NCBI RefSeq assembly: GCF_029846715.1
Contig: NZ_JARVWW010000001.1
Coordinates: 62,001-126,000 of the forward strand
DNA: 64,000 nucleotides
Origin: Bradyrhizobium nivariense
GTDB lineage: Bacteria > Pseudomonadota > Alphaproteobacteria > Rhizobiales > Xanthobacteraceae
Reading direction: 5' to 3'
Below, one piece after another: positions 27,087 through 35,671 of this stretch. The first letter of the stretch is position 1, and each line of letters opens with the position of its first letter. Below the pieces are notes generated by a model that was not told the origin of the DNA, searched no databases, and saw only the letters and a program-made list of their open reading frames with translations. The translations under genes were made by a program, and so were the position numbers.

Positions 27087-27326
27087 TTAGCTCTTCGCGT
27101 TCTTCTCGAGAAACTTGGTGGCGTCGCCGACGGTGAGAATCGTTTCCGCGGCGTCGTCCGGAATCTCGCAGCCGAATTCCTCTTCGAACGCCATCACCAG
27201 CTCGACGGTGTCCAGACTGTCGGCGCCGAGGTCGTCGATGAAGCTCGCAGCATCGACAACCTTCTCGGGTTCAACACCAAGGTGTTCGACCACGATCTTC
27301 TTAACCCGCTCGCCAATCTCACTCAT
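27087..27326 (-). CDS. acpP: acyl carrier protein
   Basis: 79-residue carrier of acyl chains in fatty acid synthesis. The phosphopantetheine attachment Ser37 is in [13 protein letters not shown], followed by the acidic helix [17 protein letters not shown]. The start [18 protein letters not shown] is canonical. It has its own upstream region of about 300 bp and probably its own strong promoter. Confidence 0.97.
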   Translation of the reverse strand: MSEIGERVKKIVVEHLGVEPEKVVDAASFIDDLGADSLDTVELVMAFEEEFGCEIPDDAAETILTVGDATKFLEKNAKS

Positions 27327-27475
27327 TGCATAACCTCGTGTTGTTCCCTGTAGACCCGACCCCCCGGGACGATACGAGCCGTCGTGGTCGTTGACTGCCT
27401 TCGCTTACGAACTTGATTTGGCCCCACCCTAACCGATGCAGGCCCGGCGAATGACGGCCAAGGCTCCGCATCGCC

Positions 27476-27502
27476 AATATACAGGGTTTCAAAAACCTGC
27501 AA
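27476..27502 (-). promoter_or_regulatory. acpP: candidate acpP promoter
   Basis: On the minus strand TTGCAG, a 15-nt spacer, then TATATT, about 150 bp upstream of acpP. The spacer contains a short inverted repeat GGTTT-TTG-AAACC (27484-27496), a possible operator. The spacer is shorter than ideal. The rest of the 309-bp gap 27327-27635 shows nothing further. Confidence 0.35.
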
Positions 27503-27635
27503 TGGCGTTCTTTGCCCATCCGTTGAAGGTCCGGTTATCATACTTCAATTGCCTTGACTACAAGCCTCATTTCGCTCCGGAAACGGCCGTTTGCCGCATC
27601 CGGCGCCGCCCAAGGGGGCAGTGCGGGACGAGGCG

Positions 27636-28373
27636 TCAGATCATGGCCATGCCGCCGTTGACGTGGATGGTTTGGCCGGTGACGTAGGCTGCTTCGTTCG
27701 AACTGAGATAGACGGCGGCCGCCGCGATGTCCTCAGGCGTCCCCAGTCGGTTGGCCGGAACCTTGGTCAAAATCGTCTCGCGCTGCTTGTCGTTGAGCGC
27801 ATCGGTCATCGGCGTCTTGATGAAGCCGGGGGCGATGCAATTCGCGGTGACGCCGCGCTTGGCGTATTCGGCACCCAACGTCTTGATCATGCCGATCAGG
27901 CCCGCCTTCGACGCGGTATAATTGCCCTGCCCCGGATTGCCGGTGACGCCGACCACCGAGGTGATGGCGATGATGCGGCCGAAGCGCTTGCGCATCATCA
28001 ATTTGGTGGCGGCGCGGGCAAGCCGGAAGGTCGATGTCAAATTGATGTTGATGACCTCCTCCCAATCCTCGTCACGGAGCTGCACGAAGAGATTGTCGCG
28101 GGTGATGCCGGCATTGGCGACGAGGATGTCGACCTGTCCCATTGCCGCTTCCGCAGCGGGCACCAGCGCCTCGACCTCGTCGGCCTTGGAGAGATTGCAG
28201 GGCAGCACATGGGTGCGCTCGCCGAGCTTGCCGGCAAGCTCATCCAGCACTTCCTTGCGCGTTCCCGAAATCGCGACGGTGGCGCCCTGCGCGTGCAGCG
28301 CCTGTGCGATCGCGCCGCCGATGCCGCCGGTCGCGCCGGTGACGAGCGCCTTTTTGCCAGTCAGATCGAACAT
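27636..28373 (-). CDS. fabG: 3-oxoacyl-ACP reductase
   Basis: NADPH-dependent reductase of fatty acid elongation, SDR family, 245 residues. Visible are the nucleotide-binding GATGGIGGAIA, LVANAGITRDN, the catalytic Ser in ITSVVGVTGNPGQGN with Tyr/Lys in NYTASKAG, and the C-terminal GQTIHVNGGMAMI. The ATG at 28373 has the ribosome-binding site GGAGGAGTTATCG. The repeat copy C at 28387-28479 sits immediately upstream of this site, between fabD and fabG. Confidence 0.96.
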   Translation of the reverse strand: MFDLTGKKALVTGATGGIGGAIAQALHAQGATVAISGTRKEVLDELAGKLGERTHVLPCNLSKADEVEALVPAAEAAMGQVDILVANAGITRDNLFVQLRDEDWEEVININLTSTFRLARAATKLMMRKRFGRIIAITSVVGVTGNPGQGNYTASKAGLIGMIKTLGAEYAKRGVTANCIAPGFIKTPMTDALNDKQRETILTKVPANRLGTPEDIAAAAVYLSSNEAAYVTGQTIHVNGGMAMI

Positions 28374-28386
28374 CGATAACTCCTCC

Positions 28387-28479
28387 AAAGCACGATCCGG
28401 AAAAGTGCGCAGCGGTTTTCCGAAAAGATCGTGCGCAAACTAAAGAACTCGAGCGCGATGACGAATCATCGCGCTTCAG
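28387..28479 (+). repeat. two-palindrome repeat, divergent copy C between fabD and fabG
   Basis: A 93-bp variant of the 104-bp family: palindrome 1 (AGCACGATCCGGAAAAGTGC...GATCGTGC), a changed linker (GCAAACTAAAGAACTCGA) and a shortened palindrome 2 (GCGCGATGACGAATCATCGCGC). Its right end contains the TGA stop of fabD (28476-28478, minus strand), and its left end abuts the ribosome-binding site of fabG. Confidence 0.8.
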
Positions 28480-29435
28480 GCCTGCTTCGCAGCGGCCAAA
28501 GCATCCCTGGCGGCAGCAATGTCGTTGGGACCACCGACCGCCACGCCGACGGCACCGTCTGCAATACGCTTGACGAGGCCGGTCAGCACCTTGCCGGCGC
28601 CGATCTCGAAGAAACGGCTGACGCCCTGCGCCGCCATATAGGCAACCGACTCGCGCCAGCGCACGGTGCCAGTGACCTGCTCGACCAGGCGGCGGCGAAT
28701 CTCGTCGGGATCTGTGATCGCGCTCGCCAGCACGTTCGACACCAGCGGGGCCGCCGGCGCCTTGATCGTCACCTTGGCCAGCGCCTCGGCCATCGCGTCC
28801 GCAGCCGGCTGCATCAGCTTGCAATGGAACGGCGCAGACACCGGCAGCAACATCGCACGCTTGGCGCCTTTGGTTTTGGCGATCTCGACGGCGCGATCGA
28901 CCGCGGCCTTGTCGCCGGAGACCACCACTTGCCCGCCGCCATTGTCGTTGGCGGCCTGGCAGACCTGCCCCTGAGCGGCCTCGCCCGCGACCGCCATGGC
29001 GGCCTCGTAGTCGAGGCCGAGCAGAGCGGCCATCGCACCGGCGCCTACCGGCACGGCTTTTTGCATTGCGAGACCGCGGGTGCGAAGCAGCCGCGCGGCG
29101 TCGGAAATCGTCAGGCTGCCGGCCGCAGCCAGCGCCGAATATTCACCGAGGGAGTGGCCGGCGACGAAGGCCGCATCCCGCCCCACGGAAAACCCGGCTT
29201 CGGCCTCCAGCACGCGCAGGGTGGCGACAGACACCGCCATCAGGGCCGGCTGGGCGTTTTCGGTGAGCTGGAGGGTTTCGGCCGGACCTTCCCAGATGGT
29301 CGCTGTCAGCTTCTCCCCCAGCGCGGCGTCGACCTCGTCGAACACGGCGCGCGCCACCGGAAAGGCGTCGGCCAGAGCCTTGCCCATGCCGACCGCCTGG
29401 GAACCCTGCCCCGGAAATGTGAATGCTGCGGTCAT
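28476..29435 (-). CDS. fabD: malonyl-CoA:ACP transacylase
   Basis: Loads malonyl units onto ACP. The 319 residues begin TAAFTFPGQGSQAVGMGK; the nucleophile is Ser95 in VAGHSLGEYSALA, and the catalytic-type His is in SAPFHCKLM. The stop TGA falls inside the outer end of repeat copy C. It is the first gene of the fab cluster, with a 300-bp divergent region upstream. Confidence 0.96.
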   Translation of the reverse strand: MTAAFTFPGQGSQAVGMGKALADAFPVARAVFDEVDAALGEKLTATIWEGPAETLQLTENAQPALMAVSVATLRVLEAEAGFSVGRDAAFVAGHSLGEYSALAAAGSLTISDAARLLRTRGLAMQKAVPVGAGAMAALLGLDYEAAMAVAGEAAQGQVCQAANDNGGGQVVVSGDKAAVDRAVEIAKTKGAKRAMLLPVSAPFHCKLMQPAADAMAEALAKVTIKAPAAPLVSNVLASAITDPDEIRRRLVEQVTGTVRWRESVAYMAAQGVSRFFEIGAGKVLTGLVKRIADGAVGVAVGGPNDIAAARDALAAAKQA

Positions 29436-29735
29436 CGGCGCTCCCTGGATCGCTCGAGCAGTTGTCTTCGAACTGGCAGCCGACTACGTCCGGCCCGAGC
29501 CTTGGTTCCAGATCATGCCCCAAAGGGGGCCGTAGACAACGTCCGGGGCTGCGCTGTCAAGCCGCGATGGGCTTTCCACGGGCGCCCGGTCACAGGCATC
29601 GCGCCCAAAAGCCGTCCATTGCCGTGCAACCCATCGCGCCCGCCGCGAGCCGCCCACTGGCAAAGCGTTTACGCTGTCGGGAACTTGGTTCCCTCACTTA
29701 AGCCGCCCTCAACACTGCGCACCTAGGTTGCCGCC
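29436..29735. other. divergent intergenic region fabD / GGDEF gene
   Basis: 300 bp holding both promoters. The only structure seen is a perfect palindrome GGGAAC-TTG-GTTCCC at 29679-29693, 43 bp upstream of the diguanylate cyclase start, a possible operator. No gene or repeat was recognised. Confidence 0.4.
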
Positions 29736-31016
29736 ATGGCAACCATGGTCACACAGACATCAACGGCCACTCCTGCGGGGCAACCCGAGCAATCGTGGCT
29801 TCCTTTGCAGGCCTGCGTCGACTGGCTGCTGGCCGGGCCACGTCCACAGCCCGACGACATCCACAACGAATTGCTCCAGCAGCGGACCAACAAGACCAGG
29901 ACGCTGGTGGTGGCCGTGGCGGCATCGCTGCTGATCGCTTCACTTTCTGCCGCGCTGACCAGCGCTACCTGGGCCTATGCCTGGGTGCTGGCGGAGATCA
30001 TCCTCGGCAGCACGCGCATCTCGCTGATGATGAAAGCCCTCGCAGAGGCGAAGCGGGATCGGCGGGCGCCGGTGAACGTCACGCCAATCTGGGCCGGGCT
30101 ATCATCGGTCATCCTGATTTCCGCCGGCTGCTATCAATGCGTCGCGTCCGGCATCATGCCGCTGGTTTTGATGGCCGGCATCGGGCTGGCGAATCTCGTC
30201 GGCGGCATCGCCTCGCGCAACGCCGGGACGCCGCGCTACGGCATTCTCCTGATCTGCATCCTGACGCTGCCCTTCGCGCTAGCGACGATGCTGTCGCCGG
30301 TCCCGTTCCTGTTCATCATCGGGCTGCAAACGCCGGTCTACACGGCGGGGATGATCTTCCTGCTGCTGCAGAACCACAAGATCCTGCTCGACCTCCACCT
30401 CTCGGAGCGCAACAACCGCCTGATGGCGCATCACGACCTGCTCACCGGCCTGCCCAATCGCGCCCTCAACCAGAAATTTTTTGCCGAGATGCTCGACGGC
30501 CCATGGCCGGACGCGGCGTCGGCGACCTCGAAGCTCACCGTGTTCTGCGTCGATCTCGACGGCTTCAAGGGCGTCAATGACAGGTTTGGACACGCAGCGG
30601 GCGACGCCGTTCTCGTCTCTGTGGCGAAGCGCCTCTGCGCCAGCGTGCGCGGCGCCGATGTGGTGTGCCGCATCGGCGGCGACGAGTTTGTGATCCTGCT
30701 GCCTGATATCACGGACGACGAGGCTGCCGCAGTGGCCCAACGGATCATCGCGCGTGTGGCCGAGCCATTCGAGTTTGCCCCGGCCGAGTTTGCCCCGGCG
30801 GCCCGCGTCGGAGCCAGTATTGGCCTCGCGTCGGCGCCGCGCGACGGCGTGACCGCCGACGATCTGCTGAGCGCCGCCGATCGTGCAATGTACGAAGCCA
30901 AGCGCCGCGGCAAAGGCGCTTTTGTTATCCACGGTGCCACGGTCGAGCCGGTCTCGCTTGTCCCCGAAGCGATACCTTTCTTGCCGGCGCCGAAAGCTCC
31001 CGCCCTCGCCTGCTAG
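29736..31016 (+). CDS. membrane-bound diguanylate cyclase (GGDEF)
   Basis: Makes cyclic di-GMP from two GTP. The 426 residues have a hydrophobic N-terminal sensor region (about 5-6 membrane segments between 55 and 215), then a GGDEF domain: HHDLLTGLPNRALN, FCVDLDGFKGVNDRFGHAAGD, and the intact active site RIGGDEFVILL, with SAADRAMYEAKRRGK at the end. No inhibitory RxxD site is evident before GGDEF. A short internal duplication (EFAPA-EFAPA) precedes the last strand. Its 3' end overlaps the desaturase gene on the other strand by 4 nt. Confidence 0.92.
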   Translation: MATMVTQTSTATPAGQPEQSWLPLQACVDWLLAGPRPQPDDIHNELLQQRTNKTRTLVVAVAASLLIASLSAALTSATWAYAWVLAEIILGSTRISLMMKALAEAKRDRRAPVNVTPIWAGLSSVILISAGCYQCVASGIMPLVLMAGIGLANLVGGIASRNAGTPRYGILLICILTLPFALATMLSPVPFLFIIGLQTPVYTAGMIFLLLQNHKILLDLHLSERNNRLMAHHDLLTGLPNRALNQKFFAEMLDGPWPDAASATSKLTVFCVDLDGFKGVNDRFGHAAGDAVLVSVAKRLCASVRGADVVCRIGGDEFVILLPDITDDEAAAVAQRIIARVAEPFEFAPAEFAPAARVGASIGLASAPRDGVTADDLLSAADRAMYEAKRRGKGAFVIHGATVEPVSLVPEAIPFLPAPKAPALAC

Positions 31017-32038
31017 AAACCGCCGGCCTTTTGATCCGCACCGACCTCGGCACCGGCGCGCGCGCGACGCGCGCTGCTTGCCAATTGCCCTGGCCGGTCG
31101 TCGTGGTTCGGCTTCGCGGTCGCAAGCCGCAGCACCGCGGCGTAACTCGGTTGCACCTCCATTCGGCCCGCATGCCGGCTCTCGCTCAGCAGGCGGTGAA
31201 CCTTCGGCAGATTGTAGCAGGGCACGTAAAACAAGAGATGATGTTCGAGGTGATAGTTCACGTAGTACGGCGCGATGAACAGGCGCTCGAGAAAATTGGC
31301 GTAGGTGGTGCGGGTATTGCGCAAGGGATCGCTGCTGTCAGGGACGACAGCGTGCTCGGCGATGTTGCGGATGCGGGTGATGACCATCATCCAGGTCAAC
31401 AGCGGCACCAGCCATAGCAACGGATAGGCCCACCACACGCCGGCCAATGCGAGCGCCGCGAACATCACGCCATTGACGAGGCATTGCGGGCCGAGCTTCT
31501 CCCGGAAATGCGCCGCGCGCTGCCGCAACGGCCAGTCCTTCGGCCCGAGCGCGTTGAGCAGTTGCGCCTTGCGCTGCTGGTAGCCGGTCTGCCCGGTGAT
31601 GTCGCGGATGAACTTGCGCCGGTAGCTCAGCTTCGTGATCGGAAACGGCGCCGACAGCACGAGATCAGGATCATCCTCCTGCTGGGTGCGCGCATGATGC
31701 TGAAGGTGATAGCGCCGATAGCTGCGCGTCTCCGCGAAGAGTGGATAGGCGCAGAACCACTGGCTCAGGGTCAGATTGGTTTTCTCGTCGGCGGACAGGC
31801 AGCCATGCGCGCCGTCATGCATGAGGATCGCGAGCCCGAGCTGGCGCGAGCCGATGATGGCGACGGCGAAGATATAGGTGATCGGATTGGGCCACCACGC
31901 GACCAAGGCGATTGCGGCGATGATGAGCGCCCAGGCGTGAGCGATCAGCGCGACGCCTTTCCACGTCACGCGTTGGCGCACGTCGGCGAGTTGATCGTCG
32001 GTCAGGAAATCGCGGGCACGCATGCGAAGCGCGGTCAT
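31013..32038 (-). CDS. membrane fatty acid desaturase family protein
   Basis: Di-iron membrane desaturase/hydroxylase, 341 residues. The three His boxes are HDGAH (about residue 74), HLQHH followed by ART (about 112), and HLEHH (about 263). Four membrane segments lie around them. The C-terminal about 30 residues are Ala/Arg/Asp-rich and likely disordered. It starts 3 bp after the TetR gene, so both form one unit; the TetR protein is its probable regulator. The lipid substrate (fatty acyl, carotenoid or other) is not evident. Confidence 0.85.
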   Translation of the reverse strand: MTALRMRARDFLTDDQLADVRQRVTWKGVALIAHAWALIIAAIALVAWWPNPITYIFAVAIIGSRQLGLAILMHDGAHGCLSADEKTNLTLSQWFCAYPLFAETRSYRRYHLQHHARTQQEDDPDLVLSAPFPITKLSYRRKFIRDITGQTGYQQRKAQLLNALGPKDWPLRQRAAHFREKLGPQCLVNGVMFAALALAGVWWAYPLLWLVPLLTWMMVITRIRNIAEHAVVPDSSDPLRNTRTTYANFLERLFIAPYYVNYHLEHHLLFYVPCYNLPKVHRLLSESRHAGRMEVQPSYAAVLRLATAKPNHDDRPGQLASSARRARAGAEVGADQKAGGF

Positions 32039-32041
32039 GGC

Positions 32042-32746
32042 CTAACCCTCCTCATTCGAATGACTTGATGCGTCGCGCTCGTCGACGAGACGCAAACGCG
32101 CCGTGTCATCAGTGGATTTCGCCTGCTCGCCGAGCACGCGCAGCATCTCCGCGCAGAGTGCCTCAGGCGAACGGCCCATGGCGTAGCCCTCGAGGATGAC
32201 GCCGATGGCGACGGCCCAGAACCGCCGCGAGCTTTCGTCCGGCGCACGCAGGGAGCGCCAGCCGTGCCGCTCAACCTGACTTGCATAGGCCCGCGCGCCT
32301 TCACTATGCAGACGCTCGATGGTGCGCTCGACCAGCGGCGCGAGATCCTGGCGCCGCCGCGTCAGCGTCAGCGCCTCGGCGAAAAAGGCCACCGAATCGT
32401 TCGCCGTCACGGTCCCGGCCAGCGCATGGGTGTATTCCCGTGGCGTGCGCGCCTTCAGCGCCGCCTGCTCCGTCGCCCGCGCCAGATACAGGAGCTCGCG
32501 GCAGGCGCATTCGACGAACAGCGCCTCCTTGGTGCGGAAGTAATAGGTAATCTGGCTCGGGAATGCGTCCGCAGCGGCCGCGATGTCGGTGATCGCCGTG
32601 CCCGACAGCCCCCGCTCCCGAAACAGCGGGCTCGCGGCATCCAGCAGCAGTGAGCGCATTTTGCGGCCGGCCGACCGCGTGGCACGGGCGGCGTGCTTGG
32701 GGTCACCAGCCGCCTCAAGCGGCTCCTGGGCCGACTTTTCTGCCAT
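32042..32746 (-). CDS. TetR-family transcriptional regulator
   Basis: 234 residues. The N-terminal helix-turn-helix (LLDAASPLFRERGLSGTAITDIAAAADAFPSQITYYFRTKEALF) is at about 30-80, the rest is a ligand-binding helical domain containing WAVAIGVILEGYAMGRSPE. It is first in a two-gene unit with the desaturase. A nested palindrome lies 15-49 bp upstream of its start, so it probably represses its own operon; the effector may be a fatty acid or acyl-CoA (inference from the partner gene). Confidence 0.9.
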   Translation of the reverse strand: MAEKSAQEPLEAAGDPKHAARATRSAGRKMRSLLLDAASPLFRERGLSGTAITDIAAAADAFPSQITYYFRTKEALFVECACRELLYLARATEQAALKARTPREYTHALAGTVTANDSVAFFAEALTLTRRRQDLAPLVERTIERLHSEGARAYASQVERHGWRSLRAPDESSRRFWAVAIGVILEGYAMGRSPEALCAEMLRVLGEQAKSTDDTARLRLVDERDASSHSNEEG

Positions 32747-32760
32747 TGGGTTCGCTCCGT

Positions 32761-32795
32761 TGATTTATTTGTATGACATACAAACAAATAAATCA
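32761..32795. promoter_or_regulatory. nested palindromic operator upstream of TetR-desaturase unit
   Basis: AT-rich island in GC-rich DNA. Two overlapping palindromes are seen: inner TTTGTATG-A-CATACAAA (32768-32784, perfect) and outer TGATTTATTTGT (32761-32772) / ACAAATAAATCA (32784-32795, perfect). The position just upstream of the TetR start is right for autorepression. Confidence 0.65.
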
Positions 32796-32871
32796 AGCCG
32801 GTATGGTATTCGGCGGTTGGATCCGGCCGTCCGCATCGGAACCGTTCGCGCCGAAAACGCCGTCCGCAACC

Positions 32872-32899
32872 TTGCCAAGTCAGCCAAAATCCGTATAAG
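32872..32899 (+). promoter_or_regulatory. rpsF: candidate sigma-70 promoter of the rpsF operon
   Basis: TTGCCA, 16-nt spacer, TATAAG. This would give a leader of about 190 nt before rpsF, long enough for the S6:S18-type autoregulatory RNA known from other bacteria; I could not confirm that fold by eye. The 344-bp gap 32747-33090 otherwise contains only the TetR operator. Confidence 0.55.
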
Positions 32900-33090
32900 G
32901 CGCGCATCCGCAGACCCCGGCCGGGAGCTGAACGGACGGTCTCAGCGAATCATTCGTGATTTTGGTGTGGCAGGGCCAGTCGGCCCGTCGTCCCGTGTTT
33001 CCGCCTTCTGAGCTTAATCCCAGAGTCCTTTCCGAAGGCCTCTTAAGGGCTTGACGCCGGGCGATGCGCCAACATGAGGAAAGGACTTCC

Positions 33091-33603
33091 ATGGCTCTCT
33101 ATGAGCATGTTTTTCTCGCGCGCCAAGACGCGAGCACGCAGCAGGTCGAAGAGCTGACTGCGCAGATGACCGGCATCGTCGAGGGTCTCGGCGGCAAGAT
33201 CACCAAGACCGAGAATTGGGGCGTTCGCTCCCTCACCTACCGCATGAACAAGAATCGCAAGGCGCACTTCGTGCTGCTCAACATCGACGCGCCGTCTGCG
33301 GCGATCGCCGAGATCGAGCGCCAGGAGCGCATCAGCGAAGACGTGATCCGCTATCTTAGCGTCCGCGTCGAGGAGCTCGAGGAAGGTCCGTCCGCGATGA
33401 TGCGCAAGGCCGACCGTGACCGCGAGCGTGACGACCGTGGCGGCGGCTTCCGTGGCGATCGCGAAGGCGGTGGCTTCCGTGGCGACCGCGAGGGTGGTTT
33501 CCGTGGTGGTGATCGCGACGGTGGCGGCTTCCGCGGTGACCGCGGCCCGCGCCGTCCGCGCGAAGAAGCTGAAACCCCGACGACCACGACGGATGCGGAG
33601 TAA
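33091..33603 (+). CDS. rpsF: ribosomal protein bS6 with glycine/arginine repeat tail
   Basis: Small-subunit protein that binds 16S rRNA together with bS18. The S6 core is at residues 1-100 ([13 protein letters not shown]...[24 protein letters not shown]). It is 170 residues long, well beyond the usual 95-135, because of a tail (about 104-170) with four GGFRGD-type units, an RGG-like low-complexity stretch, ending in an acidic/Thr segment. The ATG at 33091 has GAGGAAAGGA upstream; an earlier in-frame ATG at 33064 is unlikely. First gene of rpsF-rpsR-DUF2232-rplI. Confidence 0.95.
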   Translation: MALYEHVFLARQDASTQQVEELTAQMTGIVEGLGGKITKTENWGVRSLTYRMNKNRKAHFVLLNIDAPSAAIAEIERQERISEDVIRYLSVRVEELEEGPSAMMRKADRDRERDDRGGGFRGDREGGGFRGDREGGFRGGDRDGGGFRGDRGPRRPREEAETPTTTTDAE

Positions 33604-33608
33604 GATCA

Positions 33609-33848
33609 ATGGCTGAAGCTGGTGCACGCCGTCCGTTTTTCCGTCGTCGCAAGAGCTGCCCGTTCACGGGCGCGAACGCTCCGAAGATCGACTACAAGGA
33701 CTCCAAGCTGCTGATGCGTTACGTCTCCGAGCGCGGCAAGATCGTGCCGAGCCGCATCACCGCGGTGTCCGCGAAGAAGCAGCGTGAGCTCGCCCGTGCC
33801 ATCAAGCGCGCGCGGTTCCTGGGCCTGCTGCCCTACGTCATTCGCTAA
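33609..33848 (+). CDS. rpsR: ribosomal protein bS18
   Basis: 79 residues, standard size. Typical motifs: [50 protein letters not shown]. It partners bS6 on the 30S platform. It is 5 bp after rpsF, and a GC hairpin follows it. Confidence 0.97.
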   Translation: MAEAGARRPFFRRRKSCPFTGANAPKIDYKDSKLLMRYVSERGKIVPSRITAVSAKKQRELARAIKRARFLGLLPYVIR

Positions 33849-33856
33849 GACGAACT

Positions 33857-33884
33857 CGGCCGGCGGTGATATCGCCGCCGGCCG
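33857..33884 (+). terminator. GC hairpin after rpsR
   Basis: Perfect 10-bp stem CGGCCGGCGG / CCGCCGGCCG with an 8-nt loop, 8 bp after the rpsR stop. There is no clean U tract afterwards, so it may attenuate or stabilise mRNA rather than terminate fully; the next genes lie on the same strand. Confidence 0.5.
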
Positions 33885-33977
33885 TACTGCCTAGTTTCTC
33901 ATAAGGCTTCCGGGTCGTCCGGTCGCCGATGGTTGGGGCGAGATGCCTCTAACCGCTCGAAGGGAGCGGGACAGCTG

Positions 33978-34955
33978 ATGATGGCCTTTGGACTGATAGC
34001 CCTGATCGCCGGCGCTGCGTCGGCCCTGATGTTCGCCTCGATCGTTTCGGGCGCGCTGATCTCGCTCGTCCTGTTCTATCTCGCTCCGCTGCCGCTGATG
34101 GTCGCCTCGATCGGCTGGGGACCGCTTTGCGCGAGCTTCGGCGGCATCGCCGCCGCGGTTGGCCTCGGCGCCCTGTTCGGCCTGCCCTATTGCATCGCCT
34201 TCGCCGTCACCGTCGCATTGCCGGCCTGGTGGCTCGGCCATCTCGTCCTGCTCAGCCGGCGGGGTGGACCCGTCGCGCCGGAGGCCGCCGCCGAGCCGCC
34301 GGCCGAGCCCGAGCTCGAGTGGTATCCGGTCGGCCGCATCCTGCTGTGGATCGTGGGCTTCGCCACGCTGACCACGATCGCCGCCCTGCTCACGCTCGGC
34401 ACCGACGCCGAGACCATCACCGGCACGCTGCGCCGGGGCCTGATGCGCCTGCTCCGCGCCGCCGACCCGCAGACCTCCGGCGAGATGGACCAATTCATCG
34501 ACGCGCTGGTGCGGATCGCGCCGGCCGCCGCCACCATCGTCGCGATGATGACGCTCACCCTCAACCTCTGGCTCAGCGCCAAGGTGACGGCGACGTCGGG
34601 CCGGCTGCGGCGCCCCTGGCCGGACATGATGACGGCGGAGCTGCCGCCGATGACGCTCGTGGCGCTCTGCATCGCGCTCGCCTTCTGCTTCACCGGCGGA
34701 CTGCTTGCGATCATCGCGCAGATCGCCACGGCGGCGCTGATGATGGGATACGCGCTGACCGGCTTTGCCGTGCTGCATACGCTGACGCTGGCGCTGAAGA
34801 GCCGCACCTTCTGGCTCGGCTCGACCTACGCCGTCGTGGTCGTGTTCGGATGGCCCGTCATCGCAATGGTGATCCTCGGCCTCGCGGATGCCGTGTTCGG
34901 CTTCCGCGAACGCTTCCTGCGTACGCGCCAGCCGCCGCCGCTGCCGACCCCTTAA
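33978..34955 (+). CDS. DUF2232 multi-pass membrane protein
   Basis: 325 residues, about 8 membrane segments. It opens [43 protein letters not shown] and the later [30 protein letters not shown] fit the DUF2232 (YybS-like) family, which resembles substrate-binding S components of energy-coupling transporters. It is conserved between rpsR and rplI in alphaproteobacteria, but its role is unknown. ATG 33978 (or 33981) follows AGGGAGCGGGA. Confidence 0.8.
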   Translation: MMAFGLIALIAGAASALMFASIVSGALISLVLFYLAPLPLMVASIGWGPLCASFGGIAAAVGLGALFGLPYCIAFAVTVALPAWWLGHLVLLSRRGGPVAPEAAAEPPAEPELEWYPVGRILLWIVGFATLTTIAALLTLGTDAETITGTLRRGLMRLLRAADPQTSGEMDQFIDALVRIAPAAATIVAMMTLTLNLWLSAKVTATSGRLRRPWPDMMTAELPPMTLVALCIALAFCFTGGLLAIIAQIATAALMMGYALTGFAVLHTLTLALKSRTFWLGSTYAVVVVFGWPVIAMVILGLADAVFGFRERFLRTRQPPPLPTP

Positions 34956-35004
34956 CTTCAAGTTCGAAATTCCAACTCACTCAACACATCAAAGGAGAAC
35001 GAAT

Positions 35005-35610
35005 ATGGAAGTCATTTTGCTGGAACGCGTCAACAAGCTCGGTCACATGGGCGAAGTCGTGAAGGTTCGCGACGGCTATGCCCGCAATTTCCTGCTCAAG
35101 CGCGGCAAGGCGCTGCGCGCCACCGCAGACAACCGTGCCAAGTACGACGGCATGAAGGCCGACCTCGAGGCTCGCAATCTTGAGTCCAAGGGCGAGGCGT
35201 CCAAGGTCGCCGAGAAGATCCAGGGCAAGAACATCATCGTGATCCGTCAGGCTTCGGAAGCCGGCCAACTGTTCGGCTCGGTCAACGTGCGCGACATCGT
35301 CGTGGCGTTCGAAGCCGACGGCGTTTCGCTGTCCCGCCCGCAGGTTCAGCTCGACGCGCCGATCAAGACCATCGGCAAGCACACCATCACGGTCGCCATC
35401 CACCCCGAGGTCGAGGTCGAGATCAGTGTCACCGTGGCGCGCAGCCAGGACGAGGCCGAGCGCATCAACCGCGGCGAGGACATCTCGAGCCGGAACGAAG
35501 ACCGGGATGCTGCGGCCGAAGCGATCGCAGCCGCCGGCGAGTTCTTCGATCCGGAAGCCCAGCAGGACGAAGCCGAGCCGGCGCCGGCTGCGGAAGAGAC
35601 CGAGAAGTAA
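35005..35610 (+). CDS. rplI: ribosomal protein bL9 with acidic C-terminal extension
   Basis: Large-subunit protein at the L1 stalk base. The N-domain [37 protein letters not shown] and the C-domain ([11 protein letters not shown]...[21 protein letters not shown]) are complete by about residue 150. The chain has about 50 more residues (total 201; about 150 is usual), acidic and Ala/Glu-rich ([24 protein letters not shown]). The ATG at 35005 has AAAGGAGAAC upstream. Confidence 0.96.
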   Translation: MEVILLERVNKLGHMGEVVKVRDGYARNFLLKRGKALRATADNRAKYDGMKADLEARNLESKGEASKVAEKIQGKNIIVIRQASEAGQLFGSVNVRDIVVAFEADGVSLSRPQVQLDAPIKTIGKHTITVAIHPEVEVEISVTVARSQDEAERINRGEDISSRNEDRDAAAEAIAAAGEFFDPEAQQDEAEPAPAAEETEK

Positions 35611-35634
35611 GCCTCGCGTTCGCGCAGGCTTTCG

Positions 35635-35671
35635 AAGCCCGGTCGCCTCAGGCGGCCGGGCTTTTCGTTTT
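35635..35671 (+). terminator. rho-independent terminator after rplI, overlapping the thioesterase 3' end
   Basis: 13-bp stem AAGCCCGGTCGCC / GGCGGCCGGGCTT (one G-U pair), 3-nt loop, then TTCGTTTT. It ends the ribosomal protein operon. The last codons and TGA of the opposite-strand thioesterase (ends 35648) lie inside the stem. Confidence 0.85.

Noticed and set aside
29670..29735. ECF-type (EcfG, GGAAC...GTT) promoter before the diguanylate cyclase
   Set aside because: GGAAC is present within the palindrome but no GTT occurs at the required distance.
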